From Bacteroidaceae bacterium (lineage in GTDB: Bacteria; Bacteroidota; Bacteroidia; Bacteroidales; Bacteroidaceae), in assembly GCA_017429525.1 (NCBI GenBank), contig JAFROT010000013.1, positions 124,001 to 188,000 on the forward strand: a DNA stretch of 64,000 nucleotides, in the 5' to 3' direction. Below, piece by piece: positions 18,330-25,025 of the stretch. The stretch's first letter is position 1, and each line of letters opens with the position of its first letter. The notes below the pieces were generated by a model, which worked only from the letters and a program-made list of their open reading frames with translations, had not been told where the DNA came from and did no database searches. The position numbers were made by a program, and so were the translations under genes.

Positions 18330-20057
18330 CTACCGCACGAGCACCTTGTGACCATCTCGAATATAAACGCCAGCTGGCAGGTGCGCGCCTTCGCACCGAC
18401 GACCTGCAAGGTCATAAAGTGGCGAAACACCAGCAGGCGCCACCGAAGCTGAGGTTATGCCCACTGTTGGATCGTAATCGTTGCCGAAGTAGAGTGTGAC
18501 ACTGAGGTCCTTGTGCTCGGCAATCGCATTCAGATCCTTGTTCATGAACCCCGACGGAGAGAAGACCGTGGCAGCCGGTGTCGTCTTGCTCGTGAGCGCA
18601 TCATTGCGACATTCGTTGCCATCCTCGTCGGTGTATATATAGGGATAGAGGTTGCCCGCCCACGTGACGATGAAATCGTCGGTCGATGCATCCAAACGCG
18701 AAGTGCCGATATAGCGATTGTTGGCTGCAATGATGGTCATGCGCTGGTGCAAGCTGTCGGTGTTGACACGATTGCCGTTCCAAGCCGATTGGTTGAAGTC
18801 GACATGGGTCACCTGCAAACCGTGTCCCATCTTGCAGATACCGCCATCCCAATTGACAGGCTGACGGTTCTCAATGATATAGTATTCATTGGAATTCTCG
18901 TCGTTGACAATCTTATAGCCTGTGCCACCATCGGCAATAGGTTGCAGCGTCAGTTTCTGCGATGTAGTCAGTTCGGGAATCGACTTCCAGCCCATGAACT
19001 CACGCTCGTAAGCAGTGTAGGCACATGGATGGAAGCCATTCTGGCCATAACAGCCATAATCCATCAGGCTCCACAGATCCATGCCGAAGGCCTTGTAGCT
19101 GGTGTCGTAGAAATCAGGCAATCCAAGGGCATGCGAGAGCTCGTGACACATCACACCTATGCCGTCCGACTCCGTACTCAAGACTACGTGGTCCTTCGTG
19201 TTAGCGCGCCGCTCGCTGCAACAAGCGCTGGTGGCGAATTTGATGTCGTTGATGGTGACACTGCTGCGCGACTCCTTCGGCCAGATGGTGCTTGCTACGT
19301 ACGAACTGTTCTCACCACAACCGGCAAAGATGAAGAACACCATATCGACATAGGTCTGCGATGCTGTGCTACGACCACGATTATCGAAGTCGGACCACTC
19401 GCCCTCGTAGATCTCAGTAGCCTTGCTAACAGCATCTGTGCGGAACTGCGAGTAATTGCTGTCGCTGCCGCTGGCATCATTGGCGCCATAGTAACTCTCG
19501 GGATGCTCGAGCGTGACAGGGCCTATGATGACGAACTCCGGCGAGAACTGACCGTCGCTCTGATCGATAAAATAATCGCGAATGGAACCATAGCTGCCAT
19601 GACCGCGATAGGGCTGACCATCTCGGGTGCCATTGCAGTAAAGCTCGTAGTAGTGACGAATCTCCTCATCCGTCGACCCAACGGTAAACACAGAGTCGGC
19701 AAAGTTGACCAATACAACAGGCACTTTGGGACTGCCTTTAGCTGGCAGAGGAGCTGTGGCTTGCGAACCGATACGCAGGGGAGCCTGTTCGGCAACAGCC
19801 CTACGAGCCTGTGCCAGGCGGCGTTCATCGCTACTCTTGCGTGAGGTGAGTTCGAAAAAACCATCAGCACGTTCCACGGCTACAGTGCCGTCATCTGTCT
19901 GCCACCAAGAGTGATGCTCGTCACCAACAATAGTCACCCACACTGCCGTTCCATCCACCAACTGCACCTGAGCACGATGACGGAAAACGGGGACAGCGCT
20001 CATATACACACTCAAGAACGTGAGCAAGAAGAGGAAGCCAATCTTTTTCATATTCAT
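18330..20057 (-). CDS. secreted M6-family metallopeptidase
   Basis: A 575-residue paralogue of the downstream M6 peptidase. It has a signal peptide (KKIGFLFLLTFLSVYMSA), the zinc motif HELSHALGLPDFYDT near residue 305, and a C-terminal tail PLYDLAGRR ... GVYIRDGHKVLVR of the same type as its neighbour, but lacks the long fibronectin-like insert. Start is MNMKK at 20057 or MKK at 20051. A well-formed promoter lies at 20156-20187, and the second peptidase follows 110 bases after this one, so both may share a transcript. Likely role: extracellular protein degradation for amino acid supply or host interaction (inference). Confidence 0.88.
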   Translation of the reverse strand: MNMKKIGFLFLLTFLSVYMSAVPVFRHRAQVQLVDGTAVWVTIVGDEHHSWWQTDDGTVAVERADGFFELTSRKSSDERRLAQARRAVAEQAPLRIGSQATAPLPAKGSPKVPVVLVNFADSVFTVGSTDEEIRHYYELYCNGTRDGQPYRGHGSYGSIRDYFIDQSDGQFSPEFVIIGPVTLEHPESYYGANDASGSDSNYSQFRTDAVSKATEIYEGEWSDFDNRGRSTASQTYVDMVFFIFAGCGENSSYVASTIWPKESRSSVTINDIKFATSACCSERRANTKDHVVLSTESDGIGVMCHELSHALGLPDFYDTSYKAFGMDLWSLMDYGCYGQNGFHPCAYTAYEREFMGWKSIPELTTSQKLTLQPIADGGTGYKIVNDENSNEYYIIENRQPVNWDGGICKMGHGLQVTHVDFNQSAWNGNRVNTDSLHQRMTIIAANNRYIGTSRLDASTDDFIVTWAGNLYPYIYTDEDGNECRNDALTSKTTPAATVFSPSGFMNKDLNAIAEHKDLSVTLYFGNDYDPTVGITSASVAPAGVSPLYDLAGRRCEGAHLPAGVYIRDGHKVLVR

Positions 20058-20155
20058 ACAATTCTATTACGTATCAAAGCGGAATCAACAAAATTCAAGG
20101 CGAATACAAATCAAGCTCAAGATGAAAATTGTCAATACCCTATATAAAAAGCGCG

Positions 20156-20187
20156 CAAATTTAAGGTTTTTCCCGCAGGTGAACAAA
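20156..20187 (-). promoter_or_regulatory. Bacteroidetes promoter of the M6 peptidase gene
   Basis: Read on the minus strand, TTTG (20187-20184), a 20-base spacer and TAAATTTG (20163-20156) match the consensus exactly. The start codon at 20057 lies about 100 bases downstream, so the leader is long for this genome. Confidence 0.8.
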
Positions 20188-20244
20188 GATTTTAACGGAA
20201 AAAACCTTATCTGCCTCTTTTCCTAACATTTTTTTGCCCAAAAG

Positions 20245-20276
20245 TTTGGTTGCTCACTCGTCACTTCCTATCTTTG
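20245..20276 (+). promoter_or_regulatory. Bacteroidetes promoter of ispE
   Basis: TTTG at 20245-20248, a 20-base spacer and TATCTTTG at 20269-20276 match the consensus exactly. The ispE start at 20343 lies about 60 bases further on. The element is divergent from the peptidase promoter. Confidence 0.8.
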
Positions 20277-20342
20277 GCCTGTAAATCATTGCACGAGCCA
20301 AGAAATGCTCGGCCATAACACTTCTACCACAACTCATCAACC

Positions 20343-21152
20343 ATGATTGTCTACCCCAACGCGAAAATCAACCTCGGACTCAATATCGTCGAACGACGTC
20401 CCGATGGCTATCACAACATTGAAACTGTTTTCTATCCCATACCCCTGCAAGACGCACTCGAGGTGCGCGAGACAGAGAGTTTCCGCTTCCGTCTGGCTGG
20501 CAACCAACTCGATTGCCCAGCAGGTGATAACTTGGTCATCCGTGCTTTACGCATGATCGAAGAGGACTACACTCTTCCAGAACTCGATATTTTCCTTTAT
20601 AAGCACATCCCCTCGGGAGCTGGCTTAGGTGGAGGGTCGGCCGATGCTGCGTTCATGATGCGCCTGCTCAACGAACGTTTCCAATTGGGAATCAGCGATG
20701 AGGAGCTCAAACGACGTCTCGCCAAATTGGGAGCCGACTGTGCCTTCTTCGTTGAGAACCGTCCCGTCCTAGCCACTGGCATCGGCGACCAGATGACTCC
20801 CATTGAATTGGACCTCAAAGGATGGACATTAGTGCTCGTCAAGCCCGACGTAGAGGTGTCTACAAGAGATGCCTATGCTGCCATCACCCCTCGCCAACCA
20901 GAGATACCCATCAGCCAAATCATTCAACGCCCCGTCGATGAATGGCAGGGCACACTCACGAACGACTTCGAAGCAAGTGTCTTCCCGCGTTACCCCGAAA
21001 TTGCAGCTACTCGCGACCGACTACTCGACCTGGGTGCCACCTACGCCGCTATGTCTGGTTCTGGCTCATCGGTCTACGGTCTGTTCCGCCAACCGCTCGA
21101 AGCCGTAGACGAGAAGTTCGCAGGCATGTTTGTGCGCCAACGCGATCTATAG
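20343..21152 (+). CDS. ispE: 4-diphosphocytidyl-2-C-methyl-D-erythritol kinase
   Basis: A 269-residue GHMP kinase of the MEP isoprenoid pathway; it phosphorylates CDP-methylerythritol. The N-terminus PNAKINLGLNIVERRPDGYH is diagnostic, the ATP loop PSGAGLGGGSADAAF lies near residue 90, and the third GHMP motif MSGSGSSVYGLF near residue 237. Length is normal. It has its own promoter and converges on queF with a shared hairpin between them. Confidence 0.95.
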   Translation: MIVYPNAKINLGLNIVERRPDGYHNIETVFYPIPLQDALEVRETESFRFRLAGNQLDCPAGDNLVIRALRMIEEDYTLPELDIFLYKHIPSGAGLGGGSADAAFMMRLLNERFQLGISDEELKRRLAKLGADCAFFVENRPVLATGIGDQMTPIELDLKGWTLVLVKPDVEVSTRDAYAAITPRQPEIPISQIIQRPVDEWQGTLTNDFEASVFPRYPEIAATRDRLLDLGATYAAMSGSGSSVYGLFRQPLEAVDEKFAGMFVRQRDL

Positions 21153-21160
21153 GAACATAG

Positions 21161-21190
21161 AAAAAAGAACAGAGGCAAAAGCCTCTGTTC
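21161..21190 (-). terminator. intrinsic terminator of queF
   Basis: A perfect 10-bp stem (GAACAGAGGC at 21167-21176, GCCTCTGTTC at 21181-21190) with a 4-base loop. On the minus strand it is followed by six T residues, giving a strong terminator for queF. The stem may also stop ispE transcripts coming from the other side. Confidence 0.88.
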
Positions 21191-21215
21191 GTGAAGTATA
21201 ACTGATAAAGAATAA

Positions 21216-21674
21216 TCACAAATCATGATGCAGAAGGCGGTAATCTGCCATCTGCTCATACTTCGTACCAGGTCGTCCGTAGTTGGCAAAGGGGTAGATG
21301 CTGATGCCACCTCGAGGCGTGAATAAGCCGATAACCTCAATGTACTTGGGTTCCATCAGTTTGATGAGGTCCTTCATAATTGTGTTCACGCAATCCTCAT
21401 GGAAGTCGCCATGATTGCGAAAACTGAAGAGGTAGAGTTTCAGCGACTTCGACTCGACCATACGTTCGCCCGGCAGATAGTTGATGCGAATCTCAGCGAA
21501 GTCCGGCTGACCCGTGATCGGGCACAAGCTCGTGAACTCCGGGCAGTTGAAGCGAACCCAGTAGTCGTTCTCCGGATGCTTGTTCTCAAACGTCTCCAGC
21601 ACCTCGGGCGTATAGCCAAAACTGTACTCCGTCTTCCGACCGAGCTGCTGAAGGTTGTCTTGTTCTCTGTTCAT
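21216..21674 (-). CDS. queF: NADPH-dependent 7-cyano-7-deazaguanine reductase
   Basis: A 152-residue type I QueF that reduces preQ0 to preQ1 in queuosine synthesis. It shows [16 protein letters not shown] around residue 50 with the active-site Cys, and the QueF substrate motif [15 protein letters not shown] near residue 76. The ATG at 21674 fits the family; an upstream in-frame extension to 21746 is rejected because a TACCTTTG promoter element at 21711-21704 would fall inside it. Other queuosine genes (transporter, queC) lie at 34.0-35.7 kb, on the far side of the accessory island and the sialic-acid operon. Confidence 0.94.
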   Translation of the reverse strand: MNREQDNLQQLGRKTEYSFGYTPEVLETFENKHPENDYWVRFNCPEFTSLCPITGQPDFAEIRINYLPGERMVESKSLKLYLFSFRNHGDFHEDCVNTIMKDLIKLMEPKYIEVIGLFTPRGGISIYPFANYGRPGTKYEQMADYRLLHHDL

Positions 21675-21703
21675 TGTATCACTTTTTTCTCGTTTCTGCG
21701 CCG

Positions 21704-21711
21704 CAAAGGTA
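21704..21711 (-). promoter_or_regulatory. -7 promoter element of queF
   Basis: TACCTTTG on the minus strand, 29 bases before the queF start. A matching -33 TTTG is not evident. Confidence 0.55.
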
Positions 21712-21866
21712 CAAATAAAAACTGAATCACCGCCACTTTTGCCCACTTTATTTCGTCAGGAGCACGGATTACCGCAACAAACAACGCCGCAGAGAGAAAG
21801 CATACGACCGGCAATTGGGAGTATCATATCGGCTTTCTTTCAAAAACCGATTTATCTACTTTTATT

Positions 21867-21987
21867 GGATAGCGGTGATTCAGAATGAGACTGCAAGCAC
21901 ACGACTGACGGCATGAGCTTTCAAGAAGGCACACGGATTGCCCATGAGGATTGACCAGAGCCATTCGGCCTTTTTCCTGACTTCGTC
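21867..21987 (-). pseudogene. decayed C-terminal fragment of a DnaE-like gene
   Basis: About 120 bp that closely matches 23105-23226, the 3' end of the DnaE-like gene, in the same orientation. Translated on the minus strand it reads KKAEWLWSILMGNP, CAFLKAHAVSRVLA and then a premature stop. The intact gene has KKAEWLWAILMCNPRAFLKAHAVSRVLA followed by eight or so further residues. No upstream part of the gene is left here, so it is a remnant of a second copy or of a rearrangement. Confidence 0.75.
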
Positions 21988-22354
21988 GCTTTTTATAGGT
22001 ACAGCATAACTGTCAGAAATCAATACTTATTTTTCTTTGTTGGGAGGCGCGGTATTTTTGCCTCAAATAGAATACTGCCCCGCTGCGAGAGAAATGTCAG
22101 ACACGCAATTCTCAGCGAACCACAAAGCAACATCAGCGTGCTCAAGTTCGACTCCACGGGGGTAAGTTGAGCCCTCTCTATAAGGTTTTTCCAAAAAAAT
22201 CAATCACTAAATCACTCGTTACTGAAAACCAAACGATTAGCAGTGATGGATCGTTAAAAAAAGCGTCACTTTAGTGATTGAATTTACTTTTTTTAACGCG
22301 TTCATCCAATTTTCATCTGGATAAAAATAGGCTGTAATATAGGAGTTGGCACAA

Positions 22355-22490
22355 AATGACGCTGCGTTCGAGTTTTGCTCGCTTGACCCTTCAAGAAGGC
22401 GTCACCTCTTAATGACGCTGCGCTCGAACTTTGCTCGCATGACCCTTCAAGAAGGCGTTCCTCTTAATGACGCTGAATGCGTCACCTCTT
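22355..22490. repeat. 55-56 bp direct repeat, two and a half copies
   Basis: Copies at 22355-22410 and 22411-22465 start AATGACGCTGCG and end with a CTCTT; a shortened third copy occupies 22466-22490. Both full copies contain CCCTTCAAGAAGGCG and a TTTGCTCGC segment. No open frame is conserved across the copies. Confidence 0.85.
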
Positions 22491-22560
22491 AGTAACCTCG
22501 GGTACGAGCGTAGCGAGCACCCGCAGCGTAGACCTGGGCCGATACGTCTATTGCCTAACA

Positions 22561-22626
22561 GTTTTCCAATTGGTTGGAAAACCGATTTCATGCAGTTCTT
22601 TTCAGTTTTCCAAGCGGTTGGAAAAC
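22561..22626. repeat. pair of 22-base hairpins
   Basis: GTTTTCCAA-TTGG-TTGGAAAAC at 22561-22582 and GTTTTCCAA-GCGG-TTGGAAAAC at 22605-22626 have identical 9-bp stems. Their start points are 44 bases apart, twice the 22-bp period of the tandem array that begins 15 bases later. Confidence 0.8.
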
Positions 22627-22640
22627 CGAATTCGCACTTG

Positions 22641-22816
22641 TAGCCAGCGGCACGTCAACTGGTAGCCGACGACACGTCAATAGATAGCCGGTGACAGGTT
22701 AACAGATAGAGGGCGACAGGTCAACTGATAGCCGGCGACACGTCAACTGGTAGCCGGCGACAAGTCAACAGATAGCCGATGACAGGTCAACGGATAGCCG
22801 GCGACTCGTCCGAGCA
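22641..22816. repeat. 22-bp tandem array 3 (eight units)
   Basis: Eight units of exactly 22 bases start at 22641, 22663, 22685, 22707, 22729, 22751, 22773 and 22795. Each begins TAG, usually TAGCC, and has a central GACA(C/G)GTCAA-like core; units differ at several positions. The unit sequence is unlike those of the other three arrays in the window. Confidence 0.9.
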
Positions 22817-22882
22817 GCGGTATTTTCAGTAGAGCATACCTGTCAGAAAGCAGTCGAATTTTGTGTCAACCCCCATTTTTGA

Positions 22883-22980
22883 GGCAAAATACATCACTAA
22901 ATCACCCATCAATTACCGAATGCGTCACTCCTAATCACTTGGTCGTCAGTAGTGAGTGACGGAGTGACGCTTTTTTTGAG
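22883..22980. repeat. TCAC-word intergenic element
   Basis: Starts with GAGGCAAAA, continues with repeated (A)TCAC words (ATCACTAAATCACCC), then the inverse words AGTGAGTGACGGAGTGACGC, and ends in seven T residues. The same plan, with CTACAC instead of TCAC, is seen near 8981-9107, and a related copy lies near 22200-22300. The end may act as a terminator. I do not recognise the family. Confidence 0.5.
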
Positions 22981-23101
22981 GAAAATTGTATATGAGAGCA
23001 GGATTACGACAAGATGTATCTTATAAAGACAATGCCCATGAAGAGGCACAAGTCTATCGCAAAACTATTCGATGAGGATTTTGGGAGGCGCAATGACGAA
23101 G

Positions 23102-24010
23102 TCAGGATAGCAGTGATTCATAATGATACTTTGCCAGCACACGGCTGACGGCATGAGCTTTCAAGAAGGCACGCGGATTGCACATGAGGATTGCCCAGAG
23201 CCATTCGGCTTTTTTCTCTGTGAGTCCTTCGAGGTGAGCAAAGAGTTCATGCTTATAAGCATCGACTTGATCTACGTTTCCTCGCTGAATGCTCAGGCGG
23301 ATTTGGTTGGCTTTAATGCCGCTAACATGAAAGAACTGGCAAAGGATGTCAAGCATTTGCTCTTGATATACCAAGAATCCACAGGTAGGATCCAAAATCT
23401 CATCGAGTCGCTCACCATGTTTTGTCCAAAGCCCGTCACTTTTGCGACGCATATAAGCATCATACAAGTCCATCGTGTCTGGTCGGATAAGGGCTTCTCG
23501 CGCTATCTCATCATCGATGTCCTTAGGCATTGGTGCTTCTCGTTTCCTGGTCAGATATTCCATCGGTGTGACATCCAAGGACAGGCTTCGACTCACGGCC
23601 TTCATGTCGTAATCCTTTGCATCAGCTGCAAGAATATCCTGTGCCCCTTGCATGAACTCATCGTAGCGTGATGCCTCGATGTCGAACTGGAACTTGGGCG
23701 GCTCATCGTTTACGAAACGGGCTGAGTGGAGGCCAAAACGCAGAGGGTCAACCTCAGTGAGGCCCAAGCAATAGCATACAATAGAGGAGCTCATTGCGCA
23801 ACGTCCCCAATAGCCAATTTTTTTGGACTTAACATAATGCCTGAAAATCCTGAAGGCCATGATATAATGGTCTTCGAAGCCAGCATCTATGATGTGCTTC
23901 AGTTCCCATAATATTCTCTGTTTCACTTGTCTGACGGGCTTGTCGCCGTAGCGCATTGCCATGCCTGCGGCGACAAGACTCTTCAACATCTTCGTTTTTT
24001 CCTCTTTCAT
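23102..24010 (-). CDS. condensed DnaE-like protein lacking the catalytic core
   Basis: A 302-residue protein that aligns by eye to scattered segments of the DNA polymerase III alpha subunit. KIGYWGRCAMSSSIVCY (64-80) matches the GPGRGSGAGSLVAY segment, VDPLRFGLHSARFVND (87-102) the DPL..DLLFERFLNP segment, and REALIRPDTMDLYDAYMRRK, then DPTCGFLVYQEQMLDIL, match the RPGPM and TYGVIVYQEQ regions. AFLKAHAVSRVLAKYHY (281-297) matches the NKSHA..Y end of the fingers. The PHP domain, the palm stretch with the third catalytic Asp, and all C-terminal domains are absent; the PDIDIDF motif is reduced to FQFDIE. Polymerase activity is therefore unlikely. The ATG at 24010 is the only good start. It is the last gene of a three-gene run with the sigma-2-like gene. 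Its role is unknown; interaction with replisome partners is possible. Confidence 0.8.
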   Translation of the reverse strand: MKEEKTKMLKSLVAAGMAMRYGDKPVRQVKQRILWELKHIIDAGFEDHYIMAFRIFRHYVKSKKIGYWGRCAMSSSIVCYCLGLTEVDPLRFGLHSARFVNDEPPKFQFDIEASRYDEFMQGAQDILAADAKDYDMKAVSRSLSLDVTPMEYLTRKREAPMPKDIDDEIAREALIRPDTMDLYDAYMRRKSDGLWTKHGERLDEILDPTCGFLVYQEQMLDILCQFFHVSGIKANQIRLSIQRGNVDQVDAYKHELFAHLEGLTEKKAEWLWAILMCNPRAFLKAHAVSRVLAKYHYESLLS

Positions 24011-24029
24011 GATGTCTCTATTTATCCAA

Positions 24030-24491
24030 TCACTTGTTTTCGACAGTCTCAACTCCTTCTCTCCAATCCTTTCTCGTCAGACGACGTATCTTATTCTTGT
24101 AACTGCATATCAGACGAACGCGCATCTTGAAGCGAATACGGTTGTTGATCTCGTAGATCCACCCGTGGCTCGTGTCGAAGCATTCGGCGACGTTCCGCTC
24201 CATGTACTCGAACTGCTCTCGGGTCAGTGCCTCGCCCATGCGGAGATAGAACAGGACATAGTAGTCCACGTGTCCCTGATGCTTGGGGCGCTCGTGCAGC
24301 CAGGTGGAGAACAGCTTGAGGAATTCATCGTCATTCTCATCTTCCTGCTTGAATTCCAGATACTCAAAGCTGTCACAGTCAGTGAGATAATCCACCTCAT
24401 CGGGACTTAAGAGACGTTTTTGCTGGGCATTTAGCTTGCTGAGCATCTCTCGGAATTCAGGTTTCTTGGTTGTAAGTGTAGTTGTAATCAT
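24030..24491 (-). CDS. unrecognised 153-residue protein in the truncated-sigma operon
   Basis: A soluble, charged protein without signal peptide or membrane span. Its middle is acidic (KQEDENDDEF) and its C-terminus strongly basic (RIRFKMRVRLICSYKNKIRR, then LTRKDW), which could bind nucleic acid. It also has several aromatic residues in DYYVLFYLRMGEALTREQFEY. I do not recognise a family. It lies 41 bases after the sigma-2-like gene and 19 bases before the DnaE-like gene on the same strand, so the three are very probably co-transcribed. Confidence 0.75.
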   Translation of the reverse strand: MITTTLTTKKPEFREMLSKLNAQQKRLLSPDEVDYLTDCDSFEYLEFKQEDENDDEFLKLFSTWLHERPKHQGHVDYYVLFYLRMGEALTREQFEYMERNVAECFDTSHGWIYEINNRIRFKMRVRLICSYKNKIRRLTRKDWREGVETVENK

Positions 24492-24532
24492 AATTTGTGA
24501 GTTTGGAAATTAGTTGTTGCTTGAAGATTCTT

Positions 24533-24883
24533 TCAGATATCGGTCTCAGCAAAGAGAGCTTGAAGAATGCTTTGGCGAATCCACCAAACGGCGTAGCTGA
24601 TAAACTTGAACCCTTCATTCTCATTGTACTTACATGCAGCCTTTATGAGCCCGTCGTAGCCCACCGCCATCAGTTCGTCGATAGTCATGCCTCGGTCGAT
24701 GTACCGCTTGGCGACCGCCGCCACGAAGCGCGCATTACGTTGTTTGAACTCTTTGATAGCCGCCTCATCACCCTCTCTTACCTTCTTCGCCATACGGATT
24801 TCTTCTTCATAGCTGAGCAACGGTGTGTTGGCTGCGTCGCCCAAAATGTCTGTCACGGTTAGTGTCTTTTGTTCTTTCATCAT
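24533..24883 (-). CDS. sigma-70-like protein that stops after region 2
   Basis: A 116-residue protein. Residues 20-60 match sigma-70 region 1.2/2.1 (LLSYEEEIRMAKKVREGDEA), and residues 61-110 match regions 2.2-2.4, ending in the near-invariant GFKFISYAVWWIRQSILQAL. The frame stops six residues later, so regions 3 and 4 (with -35 recognition and most anti-sigma contacts) are missing. Primary sigma factors are about 290 residues in this phylum. The retained part is the one that binds the beta' coiled coil and the -10/-7 element, so it could compete with the main sigma factor or work as a minimal one. It is the first gene of its operon, after a promoter-like module at 24911-24995. Confidence 0.85.
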   Translation of the reverse strand: MMKEQKTLTVTDILGDAANTPLLSYEEEIRMAKKVREGDEAAIKEFKQRNARFVAAVAKRYIDRGMTIDELMAVGYDGLIKAACKYNENEGFKFISYAVWWIRQSILQALFAETDI

Positions 24884-24910
24884 TACAACTATTATTCGTT
24901 AAGAGGAATA

Positions 24911-24995
24911 GCCCTCCATTATATATATATACGAATAGAAGATACAAGAAACAGCGTTTTTGCCGGTTATTATGCAAAAACACCGCAGAAATGAC
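24911..24995 (-). promoter_or_regulatory. duplicated hairpin-promoter module, copy A
   Basis: About 85 bp, ~75% like 25959-26040. On the minus strand it has a hairpin (8-bp stem GTTTTTGC/GCAAAAAC, loop 10 bases, arms 24956-24963 and 24974-24981), then TTG, then ATTCGTATATATATATAAT, with the start codon of the sigma-2-like gene about 35 bases beyond. The TATATAAT box differs from the standard TAnnTTTG. The hairpin may end transcription of the FtsZ-like gene while the AT-rich part starts the next operon. Confidence 0.7.
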
Positions 24996-25025
24996 GTGCA
25001 TTTTGTGCAGATTGAGTGTCGGAAG

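Larger units (their letters stand above)
21988..23101. other. 1.1-kb repeat-rich non-coding spacer
   Basis: I find no credible gene. Contents in order: a segment with GCATAACTGTCAGAAATCA (about 22002-22020) that recurs with changes near 22836; a TCAC-word-rich element (about 22200-22300) ending in T-runs; a 55-56 bp direct repeat (22355-22490); a GGGTACGAGCG/CGAGCACCC hairpin near 22500; two 22-base palindromic hairpins (22561, 22605); a 22-bp tandem array (22641-22816); and a second TCAC-word element (22883-22980). AAAAAAAGCGTCACT near 22256 recurs in inverse orientation near 22964. Confidence 0.6.

Noticed and set aside
18220..18396. 59-residue N-terminal extension of the larger M6 peptidase
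   Set aside because: The signal peptide begins at the ATG at 18219; the extension would bury it.
22409..22591. 60-residue minus-strand frame in the repeat spacer
   Set aside because: Consists of repeat sequence; no conserved frame across repeat copies.
22561..22626. Two-repeat mini CRISPR (22-base repeats with a 22-base spacer)
   Set aside because: Only two palindromic copies with different centres and no cas genes; read as paired hairpins.
22641..22816. CRISPR array
   Set aside because: The 22-base units are contiguous and all resemble each other; there are no unique spacers and no cas genes. The same applies to the arrays at 9.4, 34.8 and 54.6 kb.
23102..24883. Prophage or plasmid replication genes
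   Set aside because: DnaE- and sigma-like genes together suggested a phage, but no structural, integrase or replication-initiation genes are present and both proteins are truncated.
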